Shown one piece after another: positions 37,237-47,266 of a stretch of DNA of 64,000 nucleotides. Positions within the stretch are counted from its first letter, which is position 1, and every line of letters begins with the position of its first letter. Source of the DNA: Moraxella oblonga NBRC 102422 (lineage in GTDB: Bacteria; Pseudomonadota; Gammaproteobacteria; Pseudomonadales; Moraxellaceae); contig NZ_BCYQ01000005.1 of the NCBI RefSeq assembly GCF_001598275.1, forward strand, positions 1-64,000. Reading direction: 5' to 3'. Made by a program: the position numbers and the translations under genes. Under the pieces are notes generated by a model that was not told where the DNA came from, made no database searches, and saw only the letters and a list, made by a program, of their open reading frames with translations.

Positions 37237-39429
37237 ATGACAAACTCAACTCACAAGGAAAATGCAACCAAGCCCGAAGGTTTGGCAAAATATCGCTCGC
37301 TCATCATGTTGGCAACGAGCTTTTTTGGCTTGGTAACTTTACTATCTGGGGTAACATACTTCGCCTCACATAAACTTGCCAATGCCACCAAAGAGCTTGA
37401 AATCGCCTCCCAACAAACTGTGTTGGTACAACAAATGTCCAAAAATATGTTGGACCTAAACCTATATCTTGATGAAATCATCTCCCATCAAGCAAGTGAT
37501 GAGCATGCCCATGACGCACATGGTACAGCACATACATTGCCACAAGGCACCATCTCGGTGGATTTGTTGCCCCAAACGGCGATTTATCAGTTAGAAGAAC
37601 TCACCCAACAAACCCAAACTTTTACCAATGTATTAAATGCCCTAAAAGTGGGTGGTACAGTCAAGGACGCATCGGGTAGGGATGTAGAAATTCATGCTGT
37701 AACCGACCCTGCTCTCCAAAAAACTTTGGCTGAGATTGAAACCATCTGGACACCGTTTTTAGGTTTGTTAAACAACTTCTCCCAAGACACCAAACAAGGC
37801 GTGGTCAAAAAACGAACATCGGACTATTTGGTGGATTATTCACGGTTGTACAACTCATCTTTACAAGCCCAAACCATTGATTTTTCTAGTCGTCAGAACG
37901 ATTTGATTCAGTTTGTGGCAAACCAGTTGCGTATTGGACAAATTGCAGGTATTGGCGTAGCCTTGCTCCTATTTTTAGCAATGGTATTTGGTTCGCTTCG
38001 CCGATTGGTAAATGCAGATAGAGAACTTGCCATCGCCCAAAAACAAACCGACAACATCATGAACACCGTAAACGAAGGCTTGTTCTTGATTGATAAAGAC
38101 TTTGTCATTGCTGATACTTATTCCAAAAACCTAGAAACCATTTTGGCACAAAAACACATTGCAGGTTTAACTTTGTTTGAACTGCTCAAAAACATGATTA
38201 GCCATGACGATGTGGAAGCGTCCAAACTATTCATTGAACAGCTTTATAACTCATGGGTTGTTTCTGATTTGATTGAAGATTTAAACCCACTCAAACAAGT
38301 CAAACTTGCCTTTTTGGACGAAGATGGCAACCCTGTGGTAAAATATCTGTCGTTTAACTTTTTGCGAGTACACGACAACAACAACGAAGAAGTAGATGAG
38401 ATTTTCGTGAGCGTGGTAGATGTTACCAAATCCGTCTTGCTTGAACACAGTCTTGAAAAAGAAAAAGAACAGCATGACCGCCAGATTGAGATGATTGGTC
38501 ATATCCTAAACGTAGATGCCCAAACTCTAAACACCTTCATCGTCAACACCTATGAACGTGTTGAAGAAATGAACGAAATTCTTAAATCTGATGGGCAAAT
38601 GCACAACAAAGCCCAATCTCTATTTAGAAAAATGCACAGCCTTAAAGGTGAAGCGTCTGCCATCAACATGGCAAGTTTTGTAAGTTTGGCAGAACAAGGC
38701 GAAGACAAACTCACCATCATTCGCAAACAAAGCACAGTTTCGGGTCAAGATTTCTTGGGTCTGACTGTGATTTTGGACAACATTTTGGATTTGAACCAAT
38801 TTGTTGAAAGCCTTATCAAGCGTTTGCGTGCAGTCGCCCAAACCCAAGAAAATGCCGTCATCAACACCGCCAAAACGACTGACTGGGAACACTATTTTAG
38901 TGAATATGGCAAACAAATTGCCGACCGTCAGGGCAAACAAGTCAAAATCAATTTTACAGGTTTTGATGATATGCCACTTAGCGACAAAGCCACCAAATTC
39001 TGTCAAGATGTCGGCATTCAGTTATTAAAAAATGCCATCGTACATGGTATTGAAGCTCCCAATGACCGCTTGGCAATGAACAAAAGCGAAGTAGGCAACA
39101 TTACTTTGATGTTGTCATCTATCGGCAACAAACTACGTTTTAGTATTTTAGATGATGGTGCTGGCATCAATCTGGATAAAATCCGAGATAAAGCCATTCA
39201 AATGAATTTATTAGATGCAGAAGAAGCCCAAAACGCTCCAGAAGAACAGCTATATGCCTTGATGTTTAGTTCTGGATTATCTACCGCTAGCAGTGTTAAT
39301 GAAGATGCAGGTCGTGGTGTCGGCATGGATATTGTGCGTGATTGGGTAGATGGCATGAATGGCAACATCAACATAGAAAGCACCTTAGGGCTACGCACCA
39401 AAATCGTCGTTGATTTTGATGCCCAATAA
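37237..39429 (+). CDS. Membrane CheA-like sensor kinase with PAS and Hpt domains
   Basis: A 730-residue histidine kinase. Two membrane segments (21-43 and 235-253) enclose a helical periplasmic domain with a histidine cluster (84-99, EHAHDAHGTAH). A PAS domain (about 268-410) and a short coil follow, then an Hpt domain with phospho-accepting His467 (HSLKGEAS), and a CheA-type ATPase: Asn599 (LLKNAIVHGIE), DDGAGI (639-644) and GRGVGMDIV (692-700). It has no CheW-binding domain and no receiver. ATG 37237 is preferred, with GGAAA upstream; a TTG at 37225 is possible. It probably phosphorylates the receiver downstream. Confidence 0.88.
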   Translation: MTNSTHKENATKPEGLAKYRSLIMLATSFFGLVTLLSGVTYFASHKLANATKELEIASQQTVLVQQMSKNMLDLNLYLDEIISHQASDEHAHDAHGTAHTLPQGTISVDLLPQTAIYQLEELTQQTQTFTNVLNALKVGGTVKDASGRDVEIHAVTDPALQKTLAEIETIWTPFLGLLNNFSQDTKQGVVKKRTSDYLVDYSRLYNSSLQAQTIDFSSRQNDLIQFVANQLRIGQIAGIGVALLLFLAMVFGSLRRLVNADRELAIAQKQTDNIMNTVNEGLFLIDKDFVIADTYSKNLETILAQKHIAGLTLFELLKNMISHDDVEASKLFIEQLYNSWVVSDLIEDLNPLKQVKLAFLDEDGNPVVKYLSFNFLRVHDNNNEEVDEIFVSVVDVTKSVLLEHSLEKEKEQHDRQIEMIGHILNVDAQTLNTFIVNTYERVEEMNEILKSDGQMHNKAQSLFRKMHSLKGEASAINMASFVSLAEQGEDKLTIIRKQSTVSGQDFLGLTVILDNILDLNQFVESLIKRLRAVAQTQENAVINTAKTTDWEHYFSEYGKQIADRQGKQVKINFTGFDDMPLSDKATKFCQDVGIQLLKNAIVHGIEAPNDRLAMNKSEVGNITLMLSSIGNKLRFSILDDGAGINLDKIRDKAIQMNLLDAEEAQNAPEEQLYALMFSSGLSTASSVNEDAGRGVGMDIVRDWVDGMNGNINIESTLGLRTKIVVDFDAQ

Positions 39430-39438
39430 TTGTTAATT

Positions 39439-39470
39439 TGACAAACCCAAAACTTTTTTGGGTTTGTTTC
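39439..39470 (+). terminator. Hairpin between kinase and response regulator
   Basis: ACAAACCCAAAA-CTT-TTTTGGGTTTGT followed by T residues, 12 bases after the kinase stop and just before the response-regulator gene. It may act as an attenuator that sets the receiver-to-kinase ratio, or the receiver may have its own promoter. Confidence 0.6.
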
Positions 39471-39489
39471 TAATTTAGGAAAATAAATT

Positions 39490-39876
39490 ATGTCTTATCG
39501 TTTAATGATTGTTGACGATTCAAACATCATTCGTAGTCGCATTGAGCGTTGTTTTGCAGGAACTAATATTGAGATTGTTGCTACTGCCAGCAATGGCGTT
39601 GATGCGGTACTCAAATTTGAAGAATATCAACCTGATTTCATCACAATGGACTTGACCATGCCCCAAATGGATGGTCTAGAATGTATCAAACGCATTGTTA
39701 CCAAAGGTACAGGAGTGAGTATTTTGGTAGTATCAGCACTGTCTGACCGCATGACAGCTCTCCAAGCTCTCCAAGCAGGGGCAAGGGGCTTTATCTACAA
39801 ACCATTTAATGACGAAGAACTCAAAATCGCCATGCAACGTCTGATTGATTTGACCACAAAAGCCAAAAAAAGCTAA
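39490..39876 (+). CDS. CheY-like single-domain response regulator
   Basis: A 128-residue receiver domain with no output domain. The acidic pocket (Asp9, Asp10), the phosphorylation site Asp54 (TMDLTMPQMDG), Ser82 (VVSALSD) and Lys104 (IYKPF) are all present. It is the likely partner of the kinase upstream. Being CheY-like, it probably acts by binding a protein such as a motor, a twitching-motility component or an enzyme, not DNA. Confidence 0.9.
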   Translation: MSYRLMIVDDSNIIRSRIERCFAGTNIEIVATASNGVDAVLKFEEYQPDFITMDLTMPQMDGLECIKRIVTKGTGVSILVVSALSDRMTALQALQAGARGFIYKPFNDEELKIAMQRLIDLTTKAKKS

Positions 39877-39882
39877 AAACCA

Positions 39883-39913
39883 AAAAAAACCGCCCTTGAT
39901 AGGCGGTTTTTTA
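39883..39913. terminator. Bidirectional terminator between response regulator and trxB
   Basis: AAAAAAACCGCC / GGCGGTTTTTT, with the receiver gene ending on one side and trxB (minus strand) on the other. Confidence 0.88.
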
Positions 39914-39920
39914 TCATAGA

Positions 39921-40874
<954 letters not shown>

Positions 40875-41009
40875 TTAGTGTTTTAAAATTTTTCTTATAA
40901 TAATGCCATTTTTTAAAATTACAAGCAAACAAGCGATAATCGCCCTTTTTCTTTGATAAAATCCCCATTATCCCCTATAATATAACCCCCAAAACAATCA
41001 CCAAACATC

Positions 41010-43496
41010 ATGAAGCAATCCAAAGACACTAGCCTACTTTTCAAAAAACTCCTAGAACACGACAACGTGGTGGAATTTATCAAAAAAATGCCCACCATCA
41101 AACAGCTTTTTTTTAGCGTACTTGGCTCAGTGTTGTTTGCTTTTTTATTTTTATCCCTACTCTCATACAACCCAGATGACCCTGCTTGGTCGCACATTGG
41201 TGGCACAGGCGAAATTACCAACATTGGCGGACGACTTGGTGCGTGGGTGGTAGATATTTTTCGGGTATTTTTTGGGTTTGGGGCTTGGTGGCTTGTCATC
41301 ACCATTGGTTACGAAATCCTACGCCTATGGTGGCAAAGAGAGGTGTTAGCATGGCAACTTAGGTTTGTGGCTTATGGCGTGTTACTCATCTGTATTAGTA
41401 CCATTTTGGCACAATTGGGGCGTGATGCACAGCAAGCCTTGTATTTTGGCGGTGTGGTTGGCTTTGAAATTTATAAATTCATCGTACCCATCTTAGGGTT
41501 TACAGCAACCGCCTTGCTCCTTATCCTACTGATGGTGGTGGTGGCGACATTTACTTTTCATATTCGCTGGAAATCACTATTTGGCAAACTGCTTGGTTGG
41601 CTTGACAACACTCAAAAACAAAAATCTACCCCCCAAGAAGAAGTGCCAGACACCCCCCAAGAAGACACACCGCTCTTTAATGTCGTGCAAACCCCCACAG
41701 ACAGTATAGACACCGCACAGCCACAACAACACTCAGATTCGTTGGAAAACTTCCTGAACGATTCGGGCATTCGTAGTGATTTACTCAAAAAACAAGAACG
41801 TCTTGCCAAAGAAGAAGAACGCCGTCAAGAGCGTTTGGCAAAACGCCGTGCCAAAGAAGAACAAAAACAAGAAGAATCACAAAAGCAAGAACAACCCAAA
41901 CAGACATCAAGAGCCAAATTTTTCACCACCATACTAGATACGGTTGCACCGTCAGAACCCAAACCATCGGCACCGCCACCACCTAGCCCGCCCAAAAGCC
42001 ATGCCATGAGTACGCTAGAATACCGTCTAAGCCTGACACCCATTCCTGAGCTAACCTTGCTTGATGAGCCAGCACCCAGACGCTCGCCCTATACCGACAA
42101 AGAACTCATGCAGTTGTCTGAACTTTTGGAAATCAAACTTAAAGAATTTAACATTTCTGCTCGTGTCATGGATGCAACTGTCGGACCTGTAATCACACTG
42201 TTTGAAGTGGAGCTTGCTGCTGGCATAAAAGTCAGCCGTGTTACCAAAATTGCCGAAGACTTGGCACGCTCAATGTCCATGACCTCACTGCGTGTACTAC
42301 CCATCATTGCAGGCAAACCCTACATTGGCATTGAAGTGCCAAACCGCCATCGCCAAATGGTGAGCTTGCTTGAAATCCTAGACACAGACGAATTTAACGA
42401 CCCAAATCTAGCCATCAGCATGGCAATCGGCGTAGATATTAGCGGTCAGCCCATCATTGCTGACCTTGCCAAAGCCCCCCACCTGCTCGTGGCGGGCATG
42501 ACAGGCTCTGGTAAATCAGTGGTGGTAAACTCATTTTTGATGTCAATGCTCCTAAAACGCTCGCCAGAGGAGTTAAAACTCATTCTTATCGACCCCAAAC
42601 AGGTTGAGCTTGAACCTTATGCTGACATACCACACCTACTCACGCCCGTCATCACAGACATGACAGACGCTACCGCCAGTTTGACGTGGTGCGTTACCGA
42701 AATGGAACGTCGTTACGCTCTGCTTAGCAAGCTAAGAGTACGCAACATTGCAAGCTTTAACCAAAAAGTCATGGAAGCTGAACAAAACGGTGAACCTCTC
42801 ACTGACCCCCTATGGCGTGCATCCGACCATGTAGGAGATACTCCACCCAAACTAAAACCACTACCATTCATCGTGGTCGTGGCAGATGAGTTTGCTGATA
42901 TGCTCATGCAACTTGGCAAAACTGCCGAAGAACCCATCGTACGACTTGCCCAAAAAGCAAGGGCAGCAGGCATTCATCTTATCTTAGCCACCCAAAGACC
43001 TACCGCCAACGTGGTAACAGGACTCATCAAATCCAATATCCCATCTCGTGTGGCACTACAAGTCAAAACCGCCATTGACAGCCGTATCATCATAGAAGAA
43101 TCAGGGGCAGACAACCTGTTGGGCAATGGCGACATGCTCTTTTTAGCTCCCGGCAAAAATAGTACCGAACGTTTGCAGGGGGCATTTGTCAGCGATGATG
43201 AGGTAAACCGTGTCTGTGATGCGTGGCGTGAGCGTGGCAAGCCCGATTATATAGATTTGTCCACCAGCTACACCTTTGAAGGTGAAGGCTCTGGCGATAG
43301 TGCCACAGGGGGAGATGATGAGTATTATAACCAAGCAGTCGCCTTTGTCATGGAAACTCGCAAAGTCTCCACATCCGCCATTCAACGCAAACTTTCTATC
43401 GGTTACAACCGTGCCGCTCGCATCGTGGACATGATGGAAGAAAACGGCATTGTTAGCCCAATGGACAACGGTGGCAAACGCCAATTATTGATATGA
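41010..43496 (+). CDS. ftsK: FtsK, DNA translocase of the division septum
   Basis: FtsK couples cell division to chromosome segregation, pumping DNA toward dif. The 828-residue protein has four N-terminal membrane segments (about 30-185), a Gln/Glu/Lys-rich linker, and a RecA-like motor with Walker A GMTGSGKS (about 496-503, Lys502). The C-terminal winged-helix gamma domain, which reads KOPS sites, is near RKVSTSAIQRKLSIGYNRA. The linker is short compared with E. coli FtsK, as in most species. It overlaps the next gene by four bases (ATGA). Confidence 0.96.
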   Translation: MKQSKDTSLLFKKLLEHDNVVEFIKKMPTIKQLFFSVLGSVLFAFLFLSLLSYNPDDPAWSHIGGTGEITNIGGRLGAWVVDIFRVFFGFGAWWLVITIGYEILRLWWQREVLAWQLRFVAYGVLLICISTILAQLGRDAQQALYFGGVVGFEIYKFIVPILGFTATALLLILLMVVVATFTFHIRWKSLFGKLLGWLDNTQKQKSTPQEEVPDTPQEDTPLFNVVQTPTDSIDTAQPQQHSDSLENFLNDSGIRSDLLKKQERLAKEEERRQERLAKRRAKEEQKQEESQKQEQPKQTSRAKFFTTILDTVAPSEPKPSAPPPPSPPKSHAMSTLEYRLSLTPIPELTLLDEPAPRRSPYTDKELMQLSELLEIKLKEFNISARVMDATVGPVITLFEVELAAGIKVSRVTKIAEDLARSMSMTSLRVLPIIAGKPYIGIEVPNRHRQMVSLLEILDTDEFNDPNLAISMAIGVDISGQPIIADLAKAPHLLVAGMTGSGKSVVVNSFLMSMLLKRSPEELKLILIDPKQVELEPYADIPHLLTPVITDMTDATASLTWCVTEMERRYALLSKLRVRNIASFNQKVMEAEQNGEPLTDPLWRASDHVGDTPPKLKPLPFIVVVADEFADMLMQLGKTAEEPIVRLAQKARAAGIHLILATQRPTANVVTGLIKSNIPSRVALQVKTAIDSRIIIEESGADNLLGNGDMLFLAPGKNSTERLQGAFVSDDEVNRVCDAWRERGKPDYIDLSTSYTFEGEGSGDSATGGDDEYYNQAVAFVMETRKVSTSAIQRKLSIGYNRAARIVDMMEENGIVSPMDNGGKRQLLI

Positions 43497-43978
43497 ATAT
43501 TGAGCTAATTGTCATTGTAGTGGTGGTTGCCCTTGCTGTGGGCAACTTCATTGGAGCAAAACCCAGACCACACGAAACACGGCTTGGGGATTTTAGGCTA
43601 CTGGCTCGTAAGCTGGGTTTGTACCCCAAATTTACAAGCCCTGATTGGTTAGAACCCCAAAAAAGTCTGATACAATACACACTCATCAACGATGACTGGC
43701 GACTGGCAATGACATACTTTCGTGCCAAAGATGATGTGTGGCAAAGTGATATACCCCACCCCTTATCAGGTCAAGCCATCACCCTACCTGCCCAAATATT
43801 ACCTCACGTCAAAGGCATGATGTTAAAATCCAACAGTATTAGCCTATATTGGCATGACGAAGCCTACATCAGAAGTTTTGGTGTACAAGCCAAAGATATC
43901 AACAATGCCAGCACCCAAGATTTGGTTGCCATAAAAGAGTATCTTACTCACATCGCCAACACCTCCAACCAACCATAA
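43493..43978 (+). CDS. Membrane-anchored protein of unknown function
   Basis: A 161-residue protein with one N-terminal membrane segment (about 3-22, ELIVIVVVVALAVGNFIGAK) and a soluble domain. It is not recognised. It overlaps ftsK by the ATGA of start and stop, so translation is probably coupled, and ends at a strong terminator. A link to division is suggested only by this position. Confidence 0.75.
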   Translation: MNIELIVIVVVVALAVGNFIGAKPRPHETRLGDFRLLARKLGLYPKFTSPDWLEPQKSLIQYTLINDDWRLAMTYFRAKDDVWQSDIPHPLSGQAITLPAQILPHVKGMMLKSNSISLYWHDEAYIRSFGVQAKDINNASTQDLVAIKEYLTHIANTSNQP

Positions 43979-43989
43979 GAAGCGACCAC

Positions 43990-44016
43990 CAAAAAGCCCC
44001 AACATGGGGCTTTTTA
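43990..44016. terminator. Bidirectional terminator
   Basis: AAAAAGCCCC / GGGGCTTTTT hairpin between convergent genes, with T runs on both strands. Confidence 0.9.
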
Positions 44017-44021
44017 TCAAA

Positions 44022-44423
44022 TTATTCGGCTTTGGGAGTTTCACTTTCTGTGCTTGTAGGTGCAGGTTCTTCTTTGGCAGTGTCAGTCGCTTCGGCGGTT
44101 GCTTCTGCTGTATTTTCTGATGGCTCAGCAGGTTTGTCAGTAGCTTCGGCACTGTCAGTTTTGGTGGTGTCAACAGGAGCAGAGTCAGATGCACCTTCAG
44201 CGGCTGCGTTCTCTTCTGCTTTTGGTTTTTCAATCGCTTTTAGAGCCTCTTCAAGTTTTTGACCTGCCTCAGTAGCGGACACGGTTGCCACCTCATGATT
44301 GCCTGCAGGGCGTAAAAACCCAGAAATACCGATACCAAGAACTATCACAAGAAACGCAGTTATGCCAACCAATGCAAAAGCGATTTCTTTTTTTGGGTTA
44401 TTTTGTGAAGCATCATGTGCCAT
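44022..44423 (-). CDS. Single-pass membrane protein with an acidic Glu/Ala/Thr-rich tail
   Basis: A 133-residue protein with a short Asn/Lys-rich N-terminus (about 1-12), one membrane segment (about 14-35) and a tail of about 90 residues rich in Glu, Ala, Thr and Ser, probably disordered and outside the cytoplasm. The low-complexity tail makes family assignment unreliable. It is a single gene upstream of a strong terminator. Confidence 0.7.
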   Translation of the reverse strand: MAHDASQNNPKKEIAFALVGITAFLVIVLGIGISGFLRPAGNHEVATVSATEAGQKLEEALKAIEKPKAEENAAAEGASDSAPVDTTKTDSAEATDKPAEPSENTAEATAEATDTAKEEPAPTSTESETPKAE

Positions 44424-44512
44424 AATTCACCTGTCGTCTTTGATGGGGATTAGAGTGTGTCTATTATATACCAATTTTTAGCTTTTGTGTAAATCCTTAC
44501 ATACAATAAGCA

Positions 44513-46165
44513 TTATTTTTGTGTATTTTCTTGGCGATCTTGCACTCCCATCGCATCATAATGTATTTGTTTGGTACTGTCATAAGCACCTTGTTTGCGT
44601 GCAATAAAGCTAAGCAAAATCAACATCATACTGATAAACAAGATGGGATAATTCCCCATTCTCATAAAAGGTGTCGCCCCCACAAAGCTTGGTACATCAT
44701 GACGCAATATAGCAGGCTCAAATTGGGGAGCTTGTTTGACAATTTTGCCCTTTTCATCAATAAATGCCGTAATCCCTGTATTGGTCGCTCGCATGAACCA
44801 CCGCCCCATCTCAAGACTACGCATCTGCACCATTTGTAAATGTTGATGTGGACCTGTACTTGTACCAAACCATGCATCATTGGAGATGGTGAGTAAAAAT
44901 TCGGTATTTTTGGCATTTTTGCGAGTAGTATTAGGATATGCCACTTCATAACAGATGGCAGAACCCATGTTTTTGCCTTTGACCATGAGCGGAACCTGTT
45001 TATCATCGCCACGACTAAAACTTGCCACATCTTGCATATTTGCCAAATTGGGCAAAATGTTGAGCATGCCCTCAAAAGGCACATATTCACCAAAGGGAAC
45101 AAGGTGTTGTTTTTTATATAGACCGACTTGATTATTGCCAACCGCCATCACAGTGTTGTAAAAGTTGGGATATTCTTGTTTGGCAGGGTCAAAATTCTCA
45201 CCATCACGATACGGAATGCCCGTTATCCAAGTACTACCCTTTTTCTTGGCCTCGCCATAAATCGCCCGCAAAAATCTATCCGCTTCGTCCTGAAACATCG
45301 GAATGGACGCTTCTGGCCACACCACCACGTCCTGACCCCATTCGGTGCGAGATAGGCTGGCGTAGATTTGGAGAGTCTCATAGCGAAATTCGGTAAGCCA
45401 TTTCATCTCTTGGGGGATATTGCCTTGTATGAGTGATACGGATAAAGATTCGCCTGTGGGCTTTGTCCAGTTTGGATTGATTAAGTGTAGCACCACCCCC
45501 ACAAAGAGCAATCCAGCACTAATGTACAAATAGTTGATTTTTTGGCGAATTACCTCCACCAAACTTGCCCCAAACAGCACCGCCAAAAAGCTCACCCCAA
45601 ACACCCCCAAAACGGGTGCAAAACTGGCAAGCCACGCCACTTCGGTAAAGGCATAACCCACAAACAGCCAAGGAAACCCTGTCAAAAACCAAGTTTTCAT
45701 CCATTCTTGGATAACCCATAATGACGCAAAGGCGAGTGGCTGGCGACCAATAAACCGCACAAACACCCATGCCATCACTGCATGAAAAAGCCCCATGATG
45801 AGTGCCAACACCCCAATCATAAGATAAGCCAGCCACGCAGGAATATTGCCATACTCATGAATGGACGTATAAAGCCAAAACGCCCCCACCAACCATACAC
45901 CAAAACCATAAATTTCACCCACCCAAAATGCCCGCTTAGGACTGGCAAGCTGAATGAGTAACGCATACAATGCCATCGGAGACAAAATCGCCAACGCCCA
46001 AAATTTATAAGGTGCTAAGGCAAAACTAAAACACGCTCCTGCAATAAATGCCAACAACAAATGAACTCCAAACGGTAACTTTGGCTTGTTGGTGTTTTTT
46101 TTATTTTGGCGAGTGGCACGTTTGGCGATGTGTTTTGGCTTTTTGGGAATTGGCTTACTAATCAT
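44513..46165 (-). CDS. lnt: Apolipoprotein N-acyltransferase
   Basis: Lnt adds the third acyl chain to lipoproteins in the inner membrane. The 550-residue protein has about six N-terminal membrane segments, then a nitrilase-like periplasmic domain with the catalytic triad Glu (WPEASIP), Lys (KQHLVPFGEYVPF) and Cys (ICYEVAYP). A final membrane segment and a 40-residue basic leader (KKPKHIAKRATRQNK) before the first segment complete it. The window encodes many lipoproteins that would be its substrates. Confidence 0.95.
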   Translation of the reverse strand: MISKPIPKKPKHIAKRATRQNKKNTNKPKLPFGVHLLLAFIAGACFSFALAPYKFWALAILSPMALYALLIQLASPKRAFWVGEIYGFGVWLVGAFWLYTSIHEYGNIPAWLAYLMIGVLALIMGLFHAVMAWVFVRFIGRQPLAFASLWVIQEWMKTWFLTGFPWLFVGYAFTEVAWLASFAPVLGVFGVSFLAVLFGASLVEVIRQKINYLYISAGLLFVGVVLHLINPNWTKPTGESLSVSLIQGNIPQEMKWLTEFRYETLQIYASLSRTEWGQDVVVWPEASIPMFQDEADRFLRAIYGEAKKKGSTWITGIPYRDGENFDPAKQEYPNFYNTVMAVGNNQVGLYKKQHLVPFGEYVPFEGMLNILPNLANMQDVASFSRGDDKQVPLMVKGKNMGSAICYEVAYPNTTRKNAKNTEFLLTISNDAWFGTSTGPHQHLQMVQMRSLEMGRWFMRATNTGITAFIDEKGKIVKQAPQFEPAILRHDVPSFVGATPFMRMGNYPILFISMMLILLSFIARKQGAYDSTKQIHYDAMGVQDRQENTQK

Positions 46166-46405
46166 GTTGGTTGTCTTATTGGGTCAAGTTTGGCTTGCTT
46201 ATTGTAACAAATTTTTGTCAAAAATGCTTGGGTGATTAAAACCCAAAATGTAGTTATCTACACTCTTTTGTCATTTAAATTGCCATTTTTCATGATCGTC
46301 ATTACTCATATGACATAATGTTTACATTTGTTCATTTTATCTTATCGCATTTATAAGTAAGATTTGTTATAATATATTGGCATTCATTACCATTGAGATT
46401 TTATC

Positions 46406-47191
46406 ATGACACAAGACCCACTCATCATCGCAGGACGCACCTTTTCATCACGCCTTTTGGTTGGAACAGGCAAATACCAAGATTTAACCCAAACCAAAGA
46501 CGCCATCAGTGCTAGCGGTAGCCAAATCGTCACGGTTGCCATTCGCCGTACCAACATTGGTCAAAATCAAGGCGAGCCAAATCTACTAGACGTCATTTCT
46601 CCCAAAGAATACACCATTTTACCAAATACCGCAGGGTGCTTTGATGCTGATAGTGCCATTCGCACCTGCCAGCTCGCTCGTGAATTGCTTGATGGGCATA
46701 ATCTGGTCAAACTTGAAGTTTTGGGTGATGAAAAAACACTCTACCCAAACGTAACTGCCACCCTAAAATCCGCCCAAGTTCTCATTGAGGACGGCTTTGA
46801 TGTCATGGTATATACATCAGATGACCCCATAGTCGCCAAAGAGCTAGAAGACATGGGGTGTGTGGCGATTATGCCTTTGGGTAGCTTGATTGGTTCTGGG
46901 CTTGGACTGTTAAACCGCCACACCCTAAGCCTCATCATTGAACAAAGCAACGTGCCTGTACTTGTTGATGCAGGCGTTGGTACAGCGTCAGATGCCAGCA
47001 TTGCTATGGAGCTTGGTTGTGATGGCGTGCTGATGAATTCAGCGATTGCTTATGCCAAAAACCCTGTACTTATGGCGTCAGCCATGAAAAATGCCGTCAT
47101 CGCAGGTCGTCAGGCATTTTTGGCAGGTCGCATGCCCATGAGAAAAATGGCGGTGGCAAGCTCGCCCCAAACAGGCTATTTTTTCCAATAA
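46406..47191 (+). CDS. thiG: Thiazole synthase ThiG
   Basis: ThiG makes the thiazole phosphate of thiamine from deoxyxylulose phosphate, dehydroglycine and the ThiS thiocarboxylate. The 261-residue TIM-barrel protein has the Schiff-base Lys102 ([16 protein letters not shown]) and the phosphate-site segments [12 protein letters not shown] and [13 protein letters not shown]. thiS, thiO and thiF are not adjacent, and I saw no TPP riboswitch in the 240 bases before it. Confidence 0.96.
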   Translation: MTQDPLIIAGRTFSSRLLVGTGKYQDLTQTKDAISASGSQIVTVAIRRTNIGQNQGEPNLLDVISPKEYTILPNTAGCFDADSAIRTCQLARELLDGHNLVKLEVLGDEKTLYPNVTATLKSAQVLIEDGFDVMVYTSDDPIVAKELEDMGCVAIMPLGSLIGSGLGLLNRHTLSLIIEQSNVPVLVDAGVGTASDASIAMELGCDGVLMNSAIAYAKNPVLMASAMKNAVIAGRQAFLAGRMPMRKMAVASSPQTGYFFQ

Positions 47192-47205
47192 TCTTCAATT
47201 CATGA

Positions 47206-47240
47206 CCACAAATGGCATTCACCATGCCATTTGTTTTTGT
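47206..47240 (+). terminator. thiG terminator
   Basis: ACAAATGGCAT / ATGCCATTTGT hairpin followed by TTTTTG. Confidence 0.85.
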
Positions 47241-47266
47241 TCATCAACCCAACCTAAGGAAGAACC

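Noticed and set aside
41629-41665. Two C6 runs with repeated CACCCCCCAAGAAGA in the ftsK linker, considered as a phase-variable site
   Set aside because: The runs are short and lie in an essential gene, and the repeat is a low-complexity linker; no evidence of switching.
43844-44233. Frame of 129 codons opposite the acidic-tail membrane protein and terminator
   Set aside because: Crosses a strong terminator and mirrors a low-complexity tail.
46166-46405. Possible TPP riboswitch before thiG
   Set aside because: The conserved CTGAGA and ACC(C)TT-type elements expected of a TPP riboswitch were not found.
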